DNA of 64,000 nt from the NCBI RefSeq assembly GCF_015645385.1, contig NZ_JADOET010000001.1:310001-374000 (forward strand), given 5' to 3'. Under the pieces are notes generated by a model. The model had not been told where the DNA came from and ran no database searches. It saw only the letters and a list, made by a program, of their open reading frames with translations. Made by a program: the position numbers and the translations under genes. Positions 54,315 to 63,853 of this stretch are shown here, piece after piece; the first letter of the stretch is position 1; the number at the start of each line of letters is the position of its first letter. The stretch is from Winogradskyella marina. Its GTDB lineage: Bacteria; Bacteroidota; Bacteroidia; Flavobacteriales; Flavobacteriaceae.

Positions 54315-55495
54315 TGTCTGAAAGCTATCCACAACTTAAAACAGAATGTCAAAATGAATTAATCGACATCGTAAGCTATTGGTCCAAAAACACAGTAGAC
54401 GCTGATCATGGTGGATTTTTAGGTCAGATTGATCATTTTAATGTACCGGTTCCAAAAGCAAACAAAGGGATTATTTTAAACACACGAATTCTTTGGAGTT
54501 TTTCGGCAGCATCAAATCATTTTAACACACAAGTCTACAAAGCTATTTGCGATAGAGCTTACCATTATCTCAAAGCATTTTTTAACGACCTTACATCAAA
54601 AGGTGTGTATTGGGAATTAGATTATTTAGGTAACCCTATCAACAAACGCAAACAGGTTTATGCGCAAGCTTTTGCTATTTATGCCTTATCAGAATACTAT
54701 ACGTTTTCTAAAGATGAAGCCGCAAAAAATTGGGCTATTGAACTCTTCGACCTCATAGAAAAACATGCCAAATGTGAACAAACAGGCTACTTAGATGCTT
54801 TTAATGACGATTGGACACCAATTGAAGATATGCGACTAAGTGAAAAGGATATGAATGCTGAAAAAACAATGAATACGCATCTTCACATAATGGAAGCGTA
54901 TACATCCTTACTCAAAATATATGACAATGAAAATTTGAAGGCATCCTTAAAATCATTAGTAAACATCTTTCAAAACAAGTTTCTAAACAGCAATAATCAT
55001 TACGATTTATTTTTCGATAAAAACTGGAACTTACTAAGCAATACCATTTCTTACGGTCATGATATTGAAACCGCTTGGTTAGTTATAGAAGCAACAAAAG
55101 CACTTAATAATGATGAGTTGTTAAACGAAGTAAAAACCACTGCTCTTAAAGTTGCTAATACATTTTTAAATGAAGCAATTGATGCTGAGGGTGGAGTTAT
55201 AAACGAAAAAAACCTCAGTACAAATCATACAGATACTGATAGACATTGGTGGCCACAAGTTGAAGCCTTAGTTGGCTTAAAGTATGCTTACAGCATTAAT
55301 GAAGACGAAAAATACAATGATAACGCTATAAAAATATGGGAGTTTACAAAAAAACATATTATCGACCATAACCATGGAGAATGGCATTTTAGAGTTGATA
55401 AAAATGGAAAACCATACACTAAAGAAGATAAAGTAAGTATGTGGAAAGCACCTTATCATACGACACGCGCATTTATCATTTTAAATGAAGATTAA
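54314..55495 (+). CDS. AGE-family epimerase, probable mannobiose/cellobiose 2-epimerase
   Basis: The 393-residue cytoplasmic protein is an (alpha/alpha)6-barrel of the N-acylglucosamine/cellobiose 2-epimerase family. It has the histidine-bearing motifs THLHIMEAYTSL (about 194), YGHDIETAWL (about 248), DRHWWPQVEALVG (about 311) and YHTTRAF near the C-terminus. In this setting it should turn beta-1,4-mannobiose into mannosylglucose, the substrate of the preceding GH130. The two genes share an ATG/stop overlap. Cellobiose epimerisation is the alternative activity known for the family. Confidence 0.92.
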   Translation: MSESYPQLKTECQNELIDIVSYWSKNTVDADHGGFLGQIDHFNVPVPKANKGIILNTRILWSFSAASNHFNTQVYKAICDRAYHYLKAFFNDLTSKGVYWELDYLGNPINKRKQVYAQAFAIYALSEYYTFSKDEAAKNWAIELFDLIEKHAKCEQTGYLDAFNDDWTPIEDMRLSEKDMNAEKTMNTHLHIMEAYTSLLKIYDNENLKASLKSLVNIFQNKFLNSNNHYDLFFDKNWNLLSNTISYGHDIETAWLVIEATKALNNDELLNEVKTTALKVANTFLNEAIDAEGGVINEKNLSTNHTDTDRHWWPQVEALVGLKYAYSINEDEKYNDNAIKIWEFTKKHIIDHNHGEWHFRVDKNGKPYTKEDKVSMWKAPYHTTRAFIILNED

Positions 55496-55497
55496 AA

Positions 55498-57036
55498 ATG
55501 AAAAAACGACTACTAATCAGTGCTTTTATAGGGGTCTTCATTTTTGGGTGTTCCAAAGATGACCCTGAATTTGAAACTGATATAATTGTTAGTATTTCTG
55601 CAAGTATTGGTTTTGCTTCGGAACCAGATAATCATGGCGAATTCACCATTTCGTTATCCGAACCATCTCGCACAGACACCACAATTGATTATACTGTTAG
55701 CGGAACCGCAACTAATGGAGTAGATTATCAAACTATAACAAACACTATTACCGTTCCCGCAAATAGCATTAGTAACACTATAGCTATAACCGTAATCGAT
55801 GACACCATTCAGGAAGGTGACGAAACAGTAATTATAACTTTAAACACAACCAGTAATCCGAATACAACTATAGGCAGCTCAAATTCTGCTACTGTTACTA
55901 TTTCTGAACTACCTGAAGATTTTATATTATCACCAGAAGACGCGTATTTATATATGGTAAACCCGAATGCAACACCAGAAACAATTGCGCTGTTTTATAA
56001 TTTAAAAGCGCTTTCTAAGACCAATTTTGTAGTGGGTCAGCACGATGCTTTTCATAGTTTTTATAACGATAATGAAGGTGAATCTGATATGATGAAAACA
56101 ACAGGGAGCGATCCAGGATTACTAGGTTCAGATTTTATGTTTATCACCGACGACAATAATGATGGCACTACATCAAACTGGTACCAGCAACAAGAACAAA
56201 TTATAACATCTAATGCAATAGAAGCTTACAATAAAGGTATGATTAACACCTTTTGTTGGCATATGAGAGAACCTTATGAAGGTGATTATTTTTACGCTAG
56301 TGAAATGACAGAATTCCAAAGAAACAATGCACTCGTTAGCATTTTGCCAGATGGAGCAAATCACGATTACTACAAACAAAAACTTCAAAAAATAGCCGAA
56401 GTCGCCAATAGCATGGTTGGTAATGATGGCAATTTAGTGCCTTTTATTTTTAGACCTTTTCATGAGTTTGATGGTGACTGGTTTTGGTGGGGAAAAGCGT
56501 ATTGTTCACCACAACAATTCAAGGAATTATGGCAATTTACAGTCACGTATTTAAGAGACACATTACAGGTTAACAATATCTTGTTTGCCTTTTCTCCAGA
56601 TAGCAGTTTTTTCTCAGCTGCCGAATATCTCAACAGATATCCAGGCGATGCTTACGTTGACATTCTTGGCATGGATAATTACACAGACTTTAATAACCAA
56701 GGACAAGCAGCTTTAGAAAGTGCCAACGAGAAACTTCAAATTATTACAGAGCTCGCCAAAGACCGCGTTAAAATTGCGGCATTAACAGAATCTGCTTATA
56801 TCGTTACACCGGGTGAAAACAATCCAATTTCAGGGTTTTATGCTAATCATATGTATAACGCCTTATCGAATAACAATGTAGAAATAGGTTATATGATGTT
56901 TTGGTCAAATACTACAAACACGTACTGCACACCACCACCAGGACAACCAAGTACAGCAGACTTTTTAGAATTTGTAGACAAACCGAGATCAATCTTACAA
57001 AACGAATTACCTACGATGTACACATTACCTCAATAA
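55498..57036 (+). CDS. GH26 beta-mannanase with N-terminal Calx-beta domain, lipoprotein
   Basis: The second GH26 of the locus is a 512-residue lipoprotein (lipobox Cys18, FIFGCSKDD; the KDD after it favours surface export). It has a Calx-beta domain at about 30-137 (YTVSGTATNGVDYQTITNT, IQEGDETVIITL) and a GH26 domain from about 145. The acid/base is Glu323 in FRPFHEFDGDWFWWG and the nucleophile is Glu431 in ALTESAY. It lacks obvious close similarity to the first GH26 outside the motifs, so the two likely have different modes, one on the surface and one in the periplasm. It starts 2 bases after the epimerase gene. Confidence 0.93.
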   Translation: MKKRLLISAFIGVFIFGCSKDDPEFETDIIVSISASIGFASEPDNHGEFTISLSEPSRTDTTIDYTVSGTATNGVDYQTITNTITVPANSISNTIAITVIDDTIQEGDETVIITLNTTSNPNTTIGSSNSATVTISELPEDFILSPEDAYLYMVNPNATPETIALFYNLKALSKTNFVVGQHDAFHSFYNDNEGESDMMKTTGSDPGLLGSDFMFITDDNNDGTTSNWYQQQEQIITSNAIEAYNKGMINTFCWHMREPYEGDYFYASEMTEFQRNNALVSILPDGANHDYYKQKLQKIAEVANSMVGNDGNLVPFIFRPFHEFDGDWFWWGKAYCSPQQFKELWQFTVTYLRDTLQVNNILFAFSPDSSFFSAAEYLNRYPGDAYVDILGMDNYTDFNNQGQAALESANEKLQIITELAKDRVKIAALTESAYIVTPGENNPISGFYANHMYNALSNNNVEIGYMMFWSNTTNTYCTPPPGQPSTADFLEFVDKPRSILQNELPTMYTLPQ

Positions 57037-57044
57037 CCCTTATA

Positions 57045-58364
57045 ATGAAAAACTTCAAGCTCATAGTAACAAGTCTTTGCATTACTGTATTATTTTCTTG
57101 TAAAAGTAAAAAGTACGTATTTAATGAAACACCATCGCCATCTGATTTTATAACGGTTAATGGTATGCAATTTCAAAAAGGAGATGAACCCTATTATTTT
57201 ATTGGAGCCAATTATTGGTATGGTCCATTACTAGGAGCTAAAAAAAGTGGCGATCGCGAACGTCTTATCAAAGAACTCGACCTAATGAAATCTGTTGGTA
57301 TAGATAATTTACGCATTTTAGTCGGTGCAGAAGGTGATGGAGGAGACTCTAGAGTTCATCCAGCTTTACAACCCGAACAAGGTGTCTATAATGACGATTT
57401 ATTGGATGGTTTAGATTTTTTATTAGCCGAAATGCGACAGCGAGACATGTATGCTGTTTTATATCTTAATAACAATTGGATTTGGTCTGGAGGTATGTCT
57501 GAATATTTAAAATGGAATGGCTATGGTGACGTTCCTAATCCGTTTTTAAAAACGTACTCTTGGGATGATTACATGAACTACACCAAACAATTTCACAGTT
57601 GCGAGCCTTGTAAAAATGCTTTCTACACACATATAAAATACATTATTGGTCGCACAAATTCTTACACTAAAATTAAATATACAGACGATCCTACCATTAT
57701 GTCTTGGCAGGTGGCAAATGAACCTCGCGTGTTAATGACACCTCATCATGAAGATGCTTTTGCCGAATGGTTAAATAAAACTGTAAGCATTATAAAAGAA
57801 CTCGCTCCTCATCAATTAATCTCAACGGGTACTGAAGGAAAACATGGTTTTTTACAAGATATAAAGATGTATGAAAGACTACATAGCAACCAAAATATCG
57901 ATTATTTAACCATGCATATGTGGCCAAAAAATTGGGGTTGGTATGATATTGATAACGAAAAAGAATCTACCCACGTTTCCATTTTAAATGCAACAAACTA
58001 CATGAATGAACATGAAAAAATTGCTGAAAAATTGAACAAACCTATTGTGATGTCTGAATTTGGTTTTCCAAGAGAAAAAGAAAGCCTATCACTCGACGCA
58101 TCTATAGAAAACAGAAATACATTTTACAAAGCTATTTTTGAAACCATCCAAAAAAGTAAAACCGATCAAAATGCTGTTGCTGGTTTAAATTTTTGGGGAT
58201 TTGCTGGCTATGCTATAACAGACCCTAACAATGGAAAGTGGAAACATGGTGATGATTTCACAGGAGATCCACCACAAGAGCCACAAGGATTAAATTCTGT
58301 TTTCGCATCAGATGTTTCAACATTAGAGTTAATTAAGCGATTTAATTTATTGTTAACTGAATAA
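57045..58364 (+). CDS. GH5 beta-mannanase (GH5_7-like), lipoprotein
   Basis: The 439-residue protein has a lipobox (Cys19, LFSC) and a GH5 (beta/alpha)8 domain. The acid/base is Glu226 in QVANEPR and the nucleophile is Glu338 in VMSEFGFPRE. The STGTEGKHG stretch near 260 and the long loops are of the type seen in subfamily 7 endo-mannanases. The open frame begins at 56901, but the first 48 codons overlap the previous gene in another frame. The ATG at 57045 gives a proper lipoprotein signal and was chosen. It is the last gene of the plus-strand arm. Confidence 0.92.
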   Translation: MKNFKLIVTSLCITVLFSCKSKKYVFNETPSPSDFITVNGMQFQKGDEPYYFIGANYWYGPLLGAKKSGDRERLIKELDLMKSVGIDNLRILVGAEGDGGDSRVHPALQPEQGVYNDDLLDGLDFLLAEMRQRDMYAVLYLNNNWIWSGGMSEYLKWNGYGDVPNPFLKTYSWDDYMNYTKQFHSCEPCKNAFYTHIKYIIGRTNSYTKIKYTDDPTIMSWQVANEPRVLMTPHHEDAFAEWLNKTVSIIKELAPHQLISTGTEGKHGFLQDIKMYERLHSNQNIDYLTMHMWPKNWGWYDIDNEKESTHVSILNATNYMNEHEKIAEKLNKPIVMSEFGFPREKESLSLDASIENRNTFYKAIFETIQKSKTDQNAVAGLNFWGFAGYAITDPNNGKWKHGDDFTGDPPQEPQGLNSVFASDVSTLELIKRFNLLLTE

Positions 58365-58404
58365 TTAATCAATACCTAAAAAACTTTATAAAGAATTACT
58401 TTAT

Positions 58405-60690
58405 TTATTCCAGTACAAAATCGGTTTCTAATGCGGTTATTGAGCTTCCGCCAACAAAGACTTTAAAGTCACCTGGCTCAATAATAAAATCACCATTATT
58501 ATTGTAAAACCCTAACGTCTCTTTATTTAAAGTGAAGTTTATTGTTTTTGTTTCTCCTGCTTTTATTTCTACCAGTTCAAATCCTTTGAGTTCTTTTACA
58601 GGCCGCGTAATACTGCCAACCAAATCTCTAATGTATAATTGTACGACTTCTTTCCCATCTATAGTTCCCGTATTCGTAACATTAACACTAACGTTTACGT
58701 CATCCTCTAAAGCAAACGTATTGCCGTTTATTTCTAAATCTGAATAGCTAAAGTTGGTATAACTTAAACCATGTCCGAATGGATATAAAGGTGTGTTTTC
58801 CACATCAGAATAATGTGACCAAAATACATTATCATCCTTATCTATTGGACGTCCTGTATTTTTATAGTTGTAATAAATTGGCACTTGACCAACATTTCGA
58901 GGAAAAGTCATTGGCAATTTTCCACTAGGATTATAATCACCATACAAAACTTGTGCTACTGCGTTTCCGGTTTGTGTTCCTAGTTGCCACGCTTCAACAA
59001 TTGAAGGAATATTTTCGTCTGCCCAAGTAATCGCCAATGGACGACCATTATTTAACACTAAAACGATATTTGGATTGGCTTTATAAACCGCTTCTAATAA
59101 TTCTTGCTGAACACCTGGCAATTGTAAATCGGTTCTACTTCTCCCTTCACCACTTTGAAATCCATATTCACCTAAAACCATCACCACTACATCAACTGTT
59201 TTTGCCACTCGTACAGCTTCAGCAAAACCACTAGTATCTGTTGTATTTAAGGGAACTTCTTTAAGAAATGTTGTTTGTTCTGTAGCGACCTCAGCACCTC
59301 TAACATACGTTAAGGTGTTACCTTTATATGCTTGCATGCCTTCTAATACAGATACACCTGTTTCGTCGTCTGAAGCGATTCTCCAACTTCCTAAAGGACT
59401 CGATTTATCATCAGCTAAATCACCCATTAAAGCAATTTTTTGCCCTTCTTTTTTTAATGGTAAAAGTTGATTTTCGTTCTTTAACAATACAATAGATTTT
59501 TTTGCCATATCTAAAACGGCTTCATGATGTGCAGGATTCCCAATAGTTTCTTTTTCTCTTTCCTCATCACAATATCTAAATGGATCTTCAAATAAACCTA
59601 ATTCAAATTTTACACGTAATATGCGTTTAACAGCGTCATCTATTATAGCTTCCTCAACGACTCCATCTTTAACAAGCTGAGCTAATTCCTGAACATACAC
59701 ATTACCTTCCATATCCATATCTGAACCCGCAGTTGCTGCAATTTTAGCAGCTTCTCTTTTGTCTTTTGCGTGTCCCCAACTTATCATTTCAAAAATTGAA
59801 GCCCAATCTGATAACACAAAACCTTTAAAATTCCATTTGCCTTTTAAAATATCGCGTTGTAAGTATGAACTTCCTGTCACTGGCACTCCATTTAATTCAT
59901 TAAACGAATTCATTAAGGTACGCACTCCTGTATCTACAGCAGCTTTAAAAGGAGGTAAAACGATATTATGCAATGTTGATGTTCCAATATCAACCGTGTT
60001 ATATTCCTTACCAGCTTCTGCAAATCCGTACGCTGCAAAGTGCTTTGCACAAGCAGCAATTGTATTTGGAGCTGCTAAATCATCACCTTGAAACCCTTGC
60101 ACTCTAGCAACCGCAATTTTACTTCCCAAAAACGGGTCTTCTCCTGCTCCTTCCATAACGCGTCCCCAACGTGGATCTCTACCGATATCTACCATTGGAG
60201 CAAACGTCCAATTAATTCCAGATGCCGAAGCTTCTGCTGCAGCAACACTTGCTGATGTTTTTATGGCTTCTAAATCCCAACTCGCAGCTTCCGCTAGAGG
60301 AATAGGGCTAAGCGTTTTATATCCATGAATAACATCGAAACCTATGATTAAAGGAATTCCCAATCGTGTTTCTTCTACGGCAATCTTCTGAACTGCTCTA
60401 ACTTCTTTTACTCCTCTTACAGATAGCATAGACCCAACTAAACCTTTACGTAAATGTTCATATTTCTGTTCGGCACTACCGCCTTCTGGTGCTGGACCTG
60501 TAACATCCCAAAAGCCATTATATTGATTCATTTGTCCTACTTTTTCTTCAATTGTCATTAGGGCTAGAAGAGAATCTACTTTTTGGTCTATGGTTATATT
60601 TTTATTCATTATTGTAGTGTTTTGGGCTTTACAATTTGTAAATACAATTAGAGATAAAGCAAAAATTATAGTGTTTTTTGTAGTGTTCAT
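58405..60690 (-). CDS. GH3 beta-glucosidase, lipoprotein (BglX-like)
   Basis: The 761-residue enzyme removes non-reducing beta-glucosyl units. It has a lipobox at Cys20 (LIVFTNC), the GH3 N-terminal barrel with KHF at 216-218 and the nucleophile Asp295 in GFVLSDWAS. The alpha/beta sandwich carries the acid/base, and a C-terminal fibronectin-III-like domain follows (about 660-755). GH3 enzymes also include exo-mannosidase-like or xylosidase members, but the BglX-type motifs suggest glucosidase. In a glucomannan locus it would trim glucose from cellobiosyl or glucosyl-mannose ends. It converges with the GH5 gene across a 40-bp gap. Confidence 0.92.
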   Translation of the reverse strand: MNTTKNTIIFALSLIVFTNCKAQNTTIMNKNITIDQKVDSLLALMTIEEKVGQMNQYNGFWDVTGPAPEGGSAEQKYEHLRKGLVGSMLSVRGVKEVRAVQKIAVEETRLGIPLIIGFDVIHGYKTLSPIPLAEAASWDLEAIKTSASVAAAEASASGINWTFAPMVDIGRDPRWGRVMEGAGEDPFLGSKIAVARVQGFQGDDLAAPNTIAACAKHFAAYGFAEAGKEYNTVDIGTSTLHNIVLPPFKAAVDTGVRTLMNSFNELNGVPVTGSSYLQRDILKGKWNFKGFVLSDWASIFEMISWGHAKDKREAAKIAATAGSDMDMEGNVYVQELAQLVKDGVVEEAIIDDAVKRILRVKFELGLFEDPFRYCDEEREKETIGNPAHHEAVLDMAKKSIVLLKNENQLLPLKKEGQKIALMGDLADDKSSPLGSWRIASDDETGVSVLEGMQAYKGNTLTYVRGAEVATEQTTFLKEVPLNTTDTSGFAEAVRVAKTVDVVVMVLGEYGFQSGEGRSRTDLQLPGVQQELLEAVYKANPNIVLVLNNGRPLAITWADENIPSIVEAWQLGTQTGNAVAQVLYGDYNPSGKLPMTFPRNVGQVPIYYNYKNTGRPIDKDDNVFWSHYSDVENTPLYPFGHGLSYTNFSYSDLEINGNTFALEDDVNVSVNVTNTGTIDGKEVVQLYIRDLVGSITRPVKELKGFELVEIKAGETKTINFTLNKETLGFYNNNGDFIIEPGDFKVFVGGSSITALETDFVLE

Positions 60691-60725
60691 TGTTATACTT
60701 TTTTTAGTTGCAAAGCTCGATGCAA

Positions 60726-61826
60726 CTATTTTTCAATATTTAAAAGCGTTTTAAAATAGGGTTCTAAAACAGTAACTATTGTGTTATGGTCTTCAGTACT
60801 TGGGTGAGAATTACAACCGCTTAAATATGTGTTTTCAAATTCAAATAACGCTATGTCTTTATTTTGTTCGGTTTTAAAATACTCCTGAACCTGTTTTAAA
60901 CAAGACACTAATGTGTACTGTTTTTCACCTGATAACATTGGACTATTTAATAAAACTATTTTAGTCGCTGGATATCGTTTATAAATACCTTGAACAAATT
61001 GAATATAGTTTGTGGTGAATTTTTCCTTACTAAATGGTAAACGCTCTTTTACACCATCACCATCAGACAAGTCATTAGTTCCTAAACAAACACTGACAAT
61101 ATCTGGTTTTGAAGTTGATTGAAAAGGCGTAGAATTATCTGCGCTTAAATACAAACGATCATAGACCTCTGGCATTGTGGCATCATTTTCATTTTCAGTA
61201 TTCCAATTGCGATACATGCCTATTCCTGAAACAGCACTAACCACAAAATCTGCTTGTAAGCGTTTTGCTAATTGTGGTCCATAAGCTAAATAAGCATTAT
61301 GTTGATCTTGGTAATCGCCTTCATTACAAGGCAAATCAGAATTATCAGACAGCGCACCACAGGTTATTGAATCTCCAATAAATTCAATCTCTAAAGGTTT
61401 AGATTCCATGGGCAGCAACGCTTCTGCATCTACTCCATAAAAAACTAGTCTATCATTATAGGCTTCTGTGGCTTTATAAATTCCTATTTTATTCTGTTGT
61501 GAATTCGGTAATTTTAATGCGATTTTTTGAATGGAATCCCCTTCAATTTTATAACGCTTTTTATATTTATCATTTACCGATATCACATAGTAATTTCGAT
61601 TAAGGGATTCCGTTTGAAGGTATAAATTTACCGCGTCGCCTTTTACATTAAATTCAACTGAAGCAGCTGAGCCTATAAGTGCTACAGCTTCATTTTCTAA
61701 AACAGTACTCCTTCCATGATAATGACACAACTCATTAGAAGACTGAAAATTAGACAGCTTTTGTTTTGCTTCTTCGCATGAAAAAAGCATCAAAGTAAAA
61801 ACAAATAGTAATTTCAATTTTAGCAT
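60726..61826 (-). CDS. SGNH-fold acetyl esterase, CE2-like, lipoprotein
   Basis: The 366-residue lipoprotein (lipobox Cys17, LMLFSC) has an N-terminal jelly-roll of about 110 residues and a C-terminal SGNH hydrolase domain. The block I motif is IEFIGDSITCG with Ser153. The GTNDL motif and the C-terminal CNSHPSTEDH region hold the other catalytic positions. A jelly-roll followed by SGNH is the architecture of carbohydrate esterase family 2, which deacetylates glucomannan and xylan. In this locus, removal of acetyl groups from acetylated glucomannan is the natural role; this is inference. Confidence 0.87.
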   Translation of the reverse strand: MLKLKLLFVFTLMLFSCEEAKQKLSNFQSSNELCHYHGRSTVLENEAVALIGSAASVEFNVKGDAVNLYLQTESLNRNYYVISVNDKYKKRYKIEGDSIQKIALKLPNSQQNKIGIYKATEAYNDRLVFYGVDAEALLPMESKPLEIEFIGDSITCGALSDNSDLPCNEGDYQDQHNAYLAYGPQLAKRLQADFVVSAVSGIGMYRNWNTENENDATMPEVYDRLYLSADNSTPFQSTSKPDIVSVCLGTNDLSDGDGVKERLPFSKEKFTTNYIQFVQGIYKRYPATKIVLLNSPMLSGEKQYTLVSCLKQVQEYFKTEQNKDIALFEFENTYLSGCNSHPSTEDHNTIVTVLEPYFKTLLNIEK

Positions 61827-61934
61827 TAAAACAAAATTGTTAACACATGTAAAGTTAGTGCAAACATCTTTTTTTTTCTAAGCGTAATTTTTCAAATCTT
61901 AATACTATTTACTATTTAAAACTGCTAACTAAAA

Positions 61935-62816
61935 TTATGAGATTCTGTTAAACCTTTGAACGGATTTAAATTCTGATTTAAACTTACTCGGTGTAACATT
62001 TTTTGATTTTTTGAAGAATCTATTAAAATTTGCGATACTATTAAATCCGCATTTATAAGCAATTTCACCTACAGACATATCAGTTTCTATCAGCAATTTT
62101 ATAGCGTGACCTATTCTTTTATCATTCATGTATTCTATGAATGTTTTTCCTGTTCGTTTTTTAATAAATCTATTAAATGAGCTTTGACTCATGTTTACTA
62201 ATGACGAAATTTCCTTTAATGAAATTTTACGTGAATAGTTGTGTTTTATAAATTCTTGAACTTTTTTAATTCTATCGCTGTTATCGTATTCGCTATCTCT
62301 AACAACATTTGATGACAACAATCTTTGGCTTTTAGAATCCGCAAGTTCTTCAAGCAATTTTAAAAGTTTAATAAAATCTGTAACACCATCAGTTGCAGTT
62401 AATTCTTTTATTTTAGGCATTAGCTTCATGGCCGTATCACCATCAAAAAGAACACCGTGTTTAGACTTCGTAAATAAATCTTGAATAGGCTTAAAGTTTT
62501 TTAAAGAGAGTAATTTGCTATTAAACAAATCTTCGTGAAACTGAATGGTTATTTCATAAATACTTTTACTTTCACATTTGTGCGTTTCCCAACCATGCTC
62601 TAAATTGGGTCCGACTAAAACCAATTCTATATCATCAATTTCTTCCATAGAGGTTCCCACAACACGCCGTATACCTTTTCCGTTTAGAATAAAATTCAGT
62701 TCATATTCTGGATGAAAATGAATAGGAAAGTCAAACTTTTGTTTCACTCTATCAATAATTAAAAACACATCATCTGATTTTAATTGTGTGATTTCTCGAT
62801 TAATATTTTCACTCAT
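61935..62816 (-). CDS. Cupin-AraC family transcriptional regulator (PUL regulator 2)
   Basis: This 293-residue paralogue of the regulator at 49099-49977 has the same cupin motif (FDFPIHFHPEYELNFI) and the same double HTH with identical FNRF-KKRTGKTF core. The two proteins share roughly half of their residues by eye, with the sensor and DNA-binding parts best kept and the linker most different. It lies 17 bases downstream of the GH5 gene in the same orientation, so it is probably co-transcribed with a gene it controls. It may sense a different product of the same polysaccharide. Confidence 0.92.
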   Translation of the reverse strand: MSENINREITQLKSDDVFLIIDRVKQKFDFPIHFHPEYELNFILNGKGIRRVVGTSMEEIDDIELVLVGPNLEHGWETHKCESKSIYEITIQFHEDLFNSKLLSLKNFKPIQDLFTKSKHGVLFDGDTAMKLMPKIKELTATDGVTDFIKLLKLLEELADSKSQRLLSSNVVRDSEYDNSDRIKKVQEFIKHNYSRKISLKEISSLVNMSQSSFNRFIKKRTGKTFIEYMNDKRIGHAIKLLIETDMSVGEIAYKCGFNSIANFNRFFKKSKNVTPSKFKSEFKSVQRFNRIS

Positions 62817-62833
62817 CGCAGCTCTATTTTAAA

Positions 62834-63853
62834 TTAATCATAATTATAACTTTGCAGTTTTTTCTTAAAGTATTCACCTTGACGAGACGGTTTATAACTG
62901 TCCCAATCTTCAAATAATCGTGGTGCCCATTGCGCATCGAACACCCAAACTACATAAGAAATTTCGTTGTCATCACAGTATTTTGTTATGGCCTCTCCAT
63001 AAGATTCGTCACTGATTACTGGTAAATGTGCTCCAAGGTCATCTGGACCACAAAAACCAACCTCCGTAAGGATTAAGGGATATTTATCTTTTACAAAACC
63101 CCAATCTTTTGTCCATTGCGCATCCCAAGGCTGCTTTCTTTTTTGAGGATAAGGATGACTTACATAACCAATCCCTTCAGCATCTAATGGCTCATTTAGC
63201 ACAGGTGTTAAATCGTAAGCCCAATTAAAACCAGCAACCAGTGGAATGCCTTCGCCTCCATTAGCTCTTATAATTCCAATAACTTCTTCATTTATAGTTT
63301 TCCATGTGTCCCAATTTGCACTTCCCAGTGTGCCACCATAAGTTGTTGGCTCATTAAAAATTTCATAAAAAGCGACAGTTGTATTGTTACCATACTCTGA
63401 AGCTATGGTTCTCCAAAAATCATAGGTCTCCTTCAATGTGGTGTCATACCTATCGGATTGAAACATTTCGGTTTGCAAATTGCCGATACTATGCCAATCG
63501 ATTATAACATAAAGCCCTAATGTTGTTGCCCATTGTATGCCATCATTTAAAAGTTTTAAATAGGCTTCTTTTCCTCTTTCGTTCCAATCTGCAGGATGAA
63601 CAGGTAGTCTAACAATATTGGCTCCCCATTTTTTAATTTCTTCGAAATAAGATTTATTCCAATGCCCTAAATTTTCTAAATGATTAGGATCACTTGCATT
63701 TAACCCTCTGAATACGAAGGTTTCATTTTCGCTATTCACAAAACTATTGCCTTTTACCGTGAGTCGATCTAATTCTTTTATTTCATTGGCATAACATCCT
63801 ATTGATATTAATATGAAAAATGGAATTATAAGTTTTGTTTTTAACAAACGCAT
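62834..63853 (-). CDS. GH5 endo-glycanase (glucanase- or mannanase-type), lipoprotein
   Basis: The 339-residue protein has a signal with a lipobox-like ISIGC (Cys20) and a compact GH5 domain. The RLPVHPADW strand is near 82, the acid/base Glu168 in YEIFNEPT, and the nucleophile Glu264 in LTEVGF. It differs clearly from the GH5 at 57045-58364 and looks more like the cellulase-type GH5 subfamilies, so cutting of glucosyl-containing stretches in glucomannan is plausible. The subfamily cannot be fixed by eye. A 147-bp AT-rich stretch, the window end, lies upstream. Confidence 0.88.
   Translation of the reverse strand: MRLLKTKLIIPFFILISIGCYANEIKELDRLTVKGNSFVNSENETFVFRGLNASDPNHLENLGHWNKSYFEEIKKWGANIVRLPVHPADWNERGKEAYLKLLNDGIQWATTLGLYVIIDWHSIGNLQTEMFQSDRYDTTLKETYDFWRTIASEYGNNTTVAFYEIFNEPTTYGGTLGSANWDTWKTINEEVIGIIRANGGEGIPLVAGFNWAYDLTPVLNEPLDAEGIGYVSHPYPQKRKQPWDAQWTKDWGFVKDKYPLILTEVGFCGPDDLGAHLPVISDESYGEAITKYCDDNEISYVVWVFDAQWAPRLFEDWDSYKPSRQGEYFKKKLQSYNYD

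Noticed and set aside
56901-57044. 48-codon N-terminal extension of the GH5 mannanase frame
   Set aside because: It overlaps the end of the GH26 gene and would hide the lipoprotein signal that begins at 57045.
59759-60091. 110-codon plus-strand frame opposite the GH3 gene
   Set aside because: It is a reverse-strand shadow of the conserved catalytic domain.
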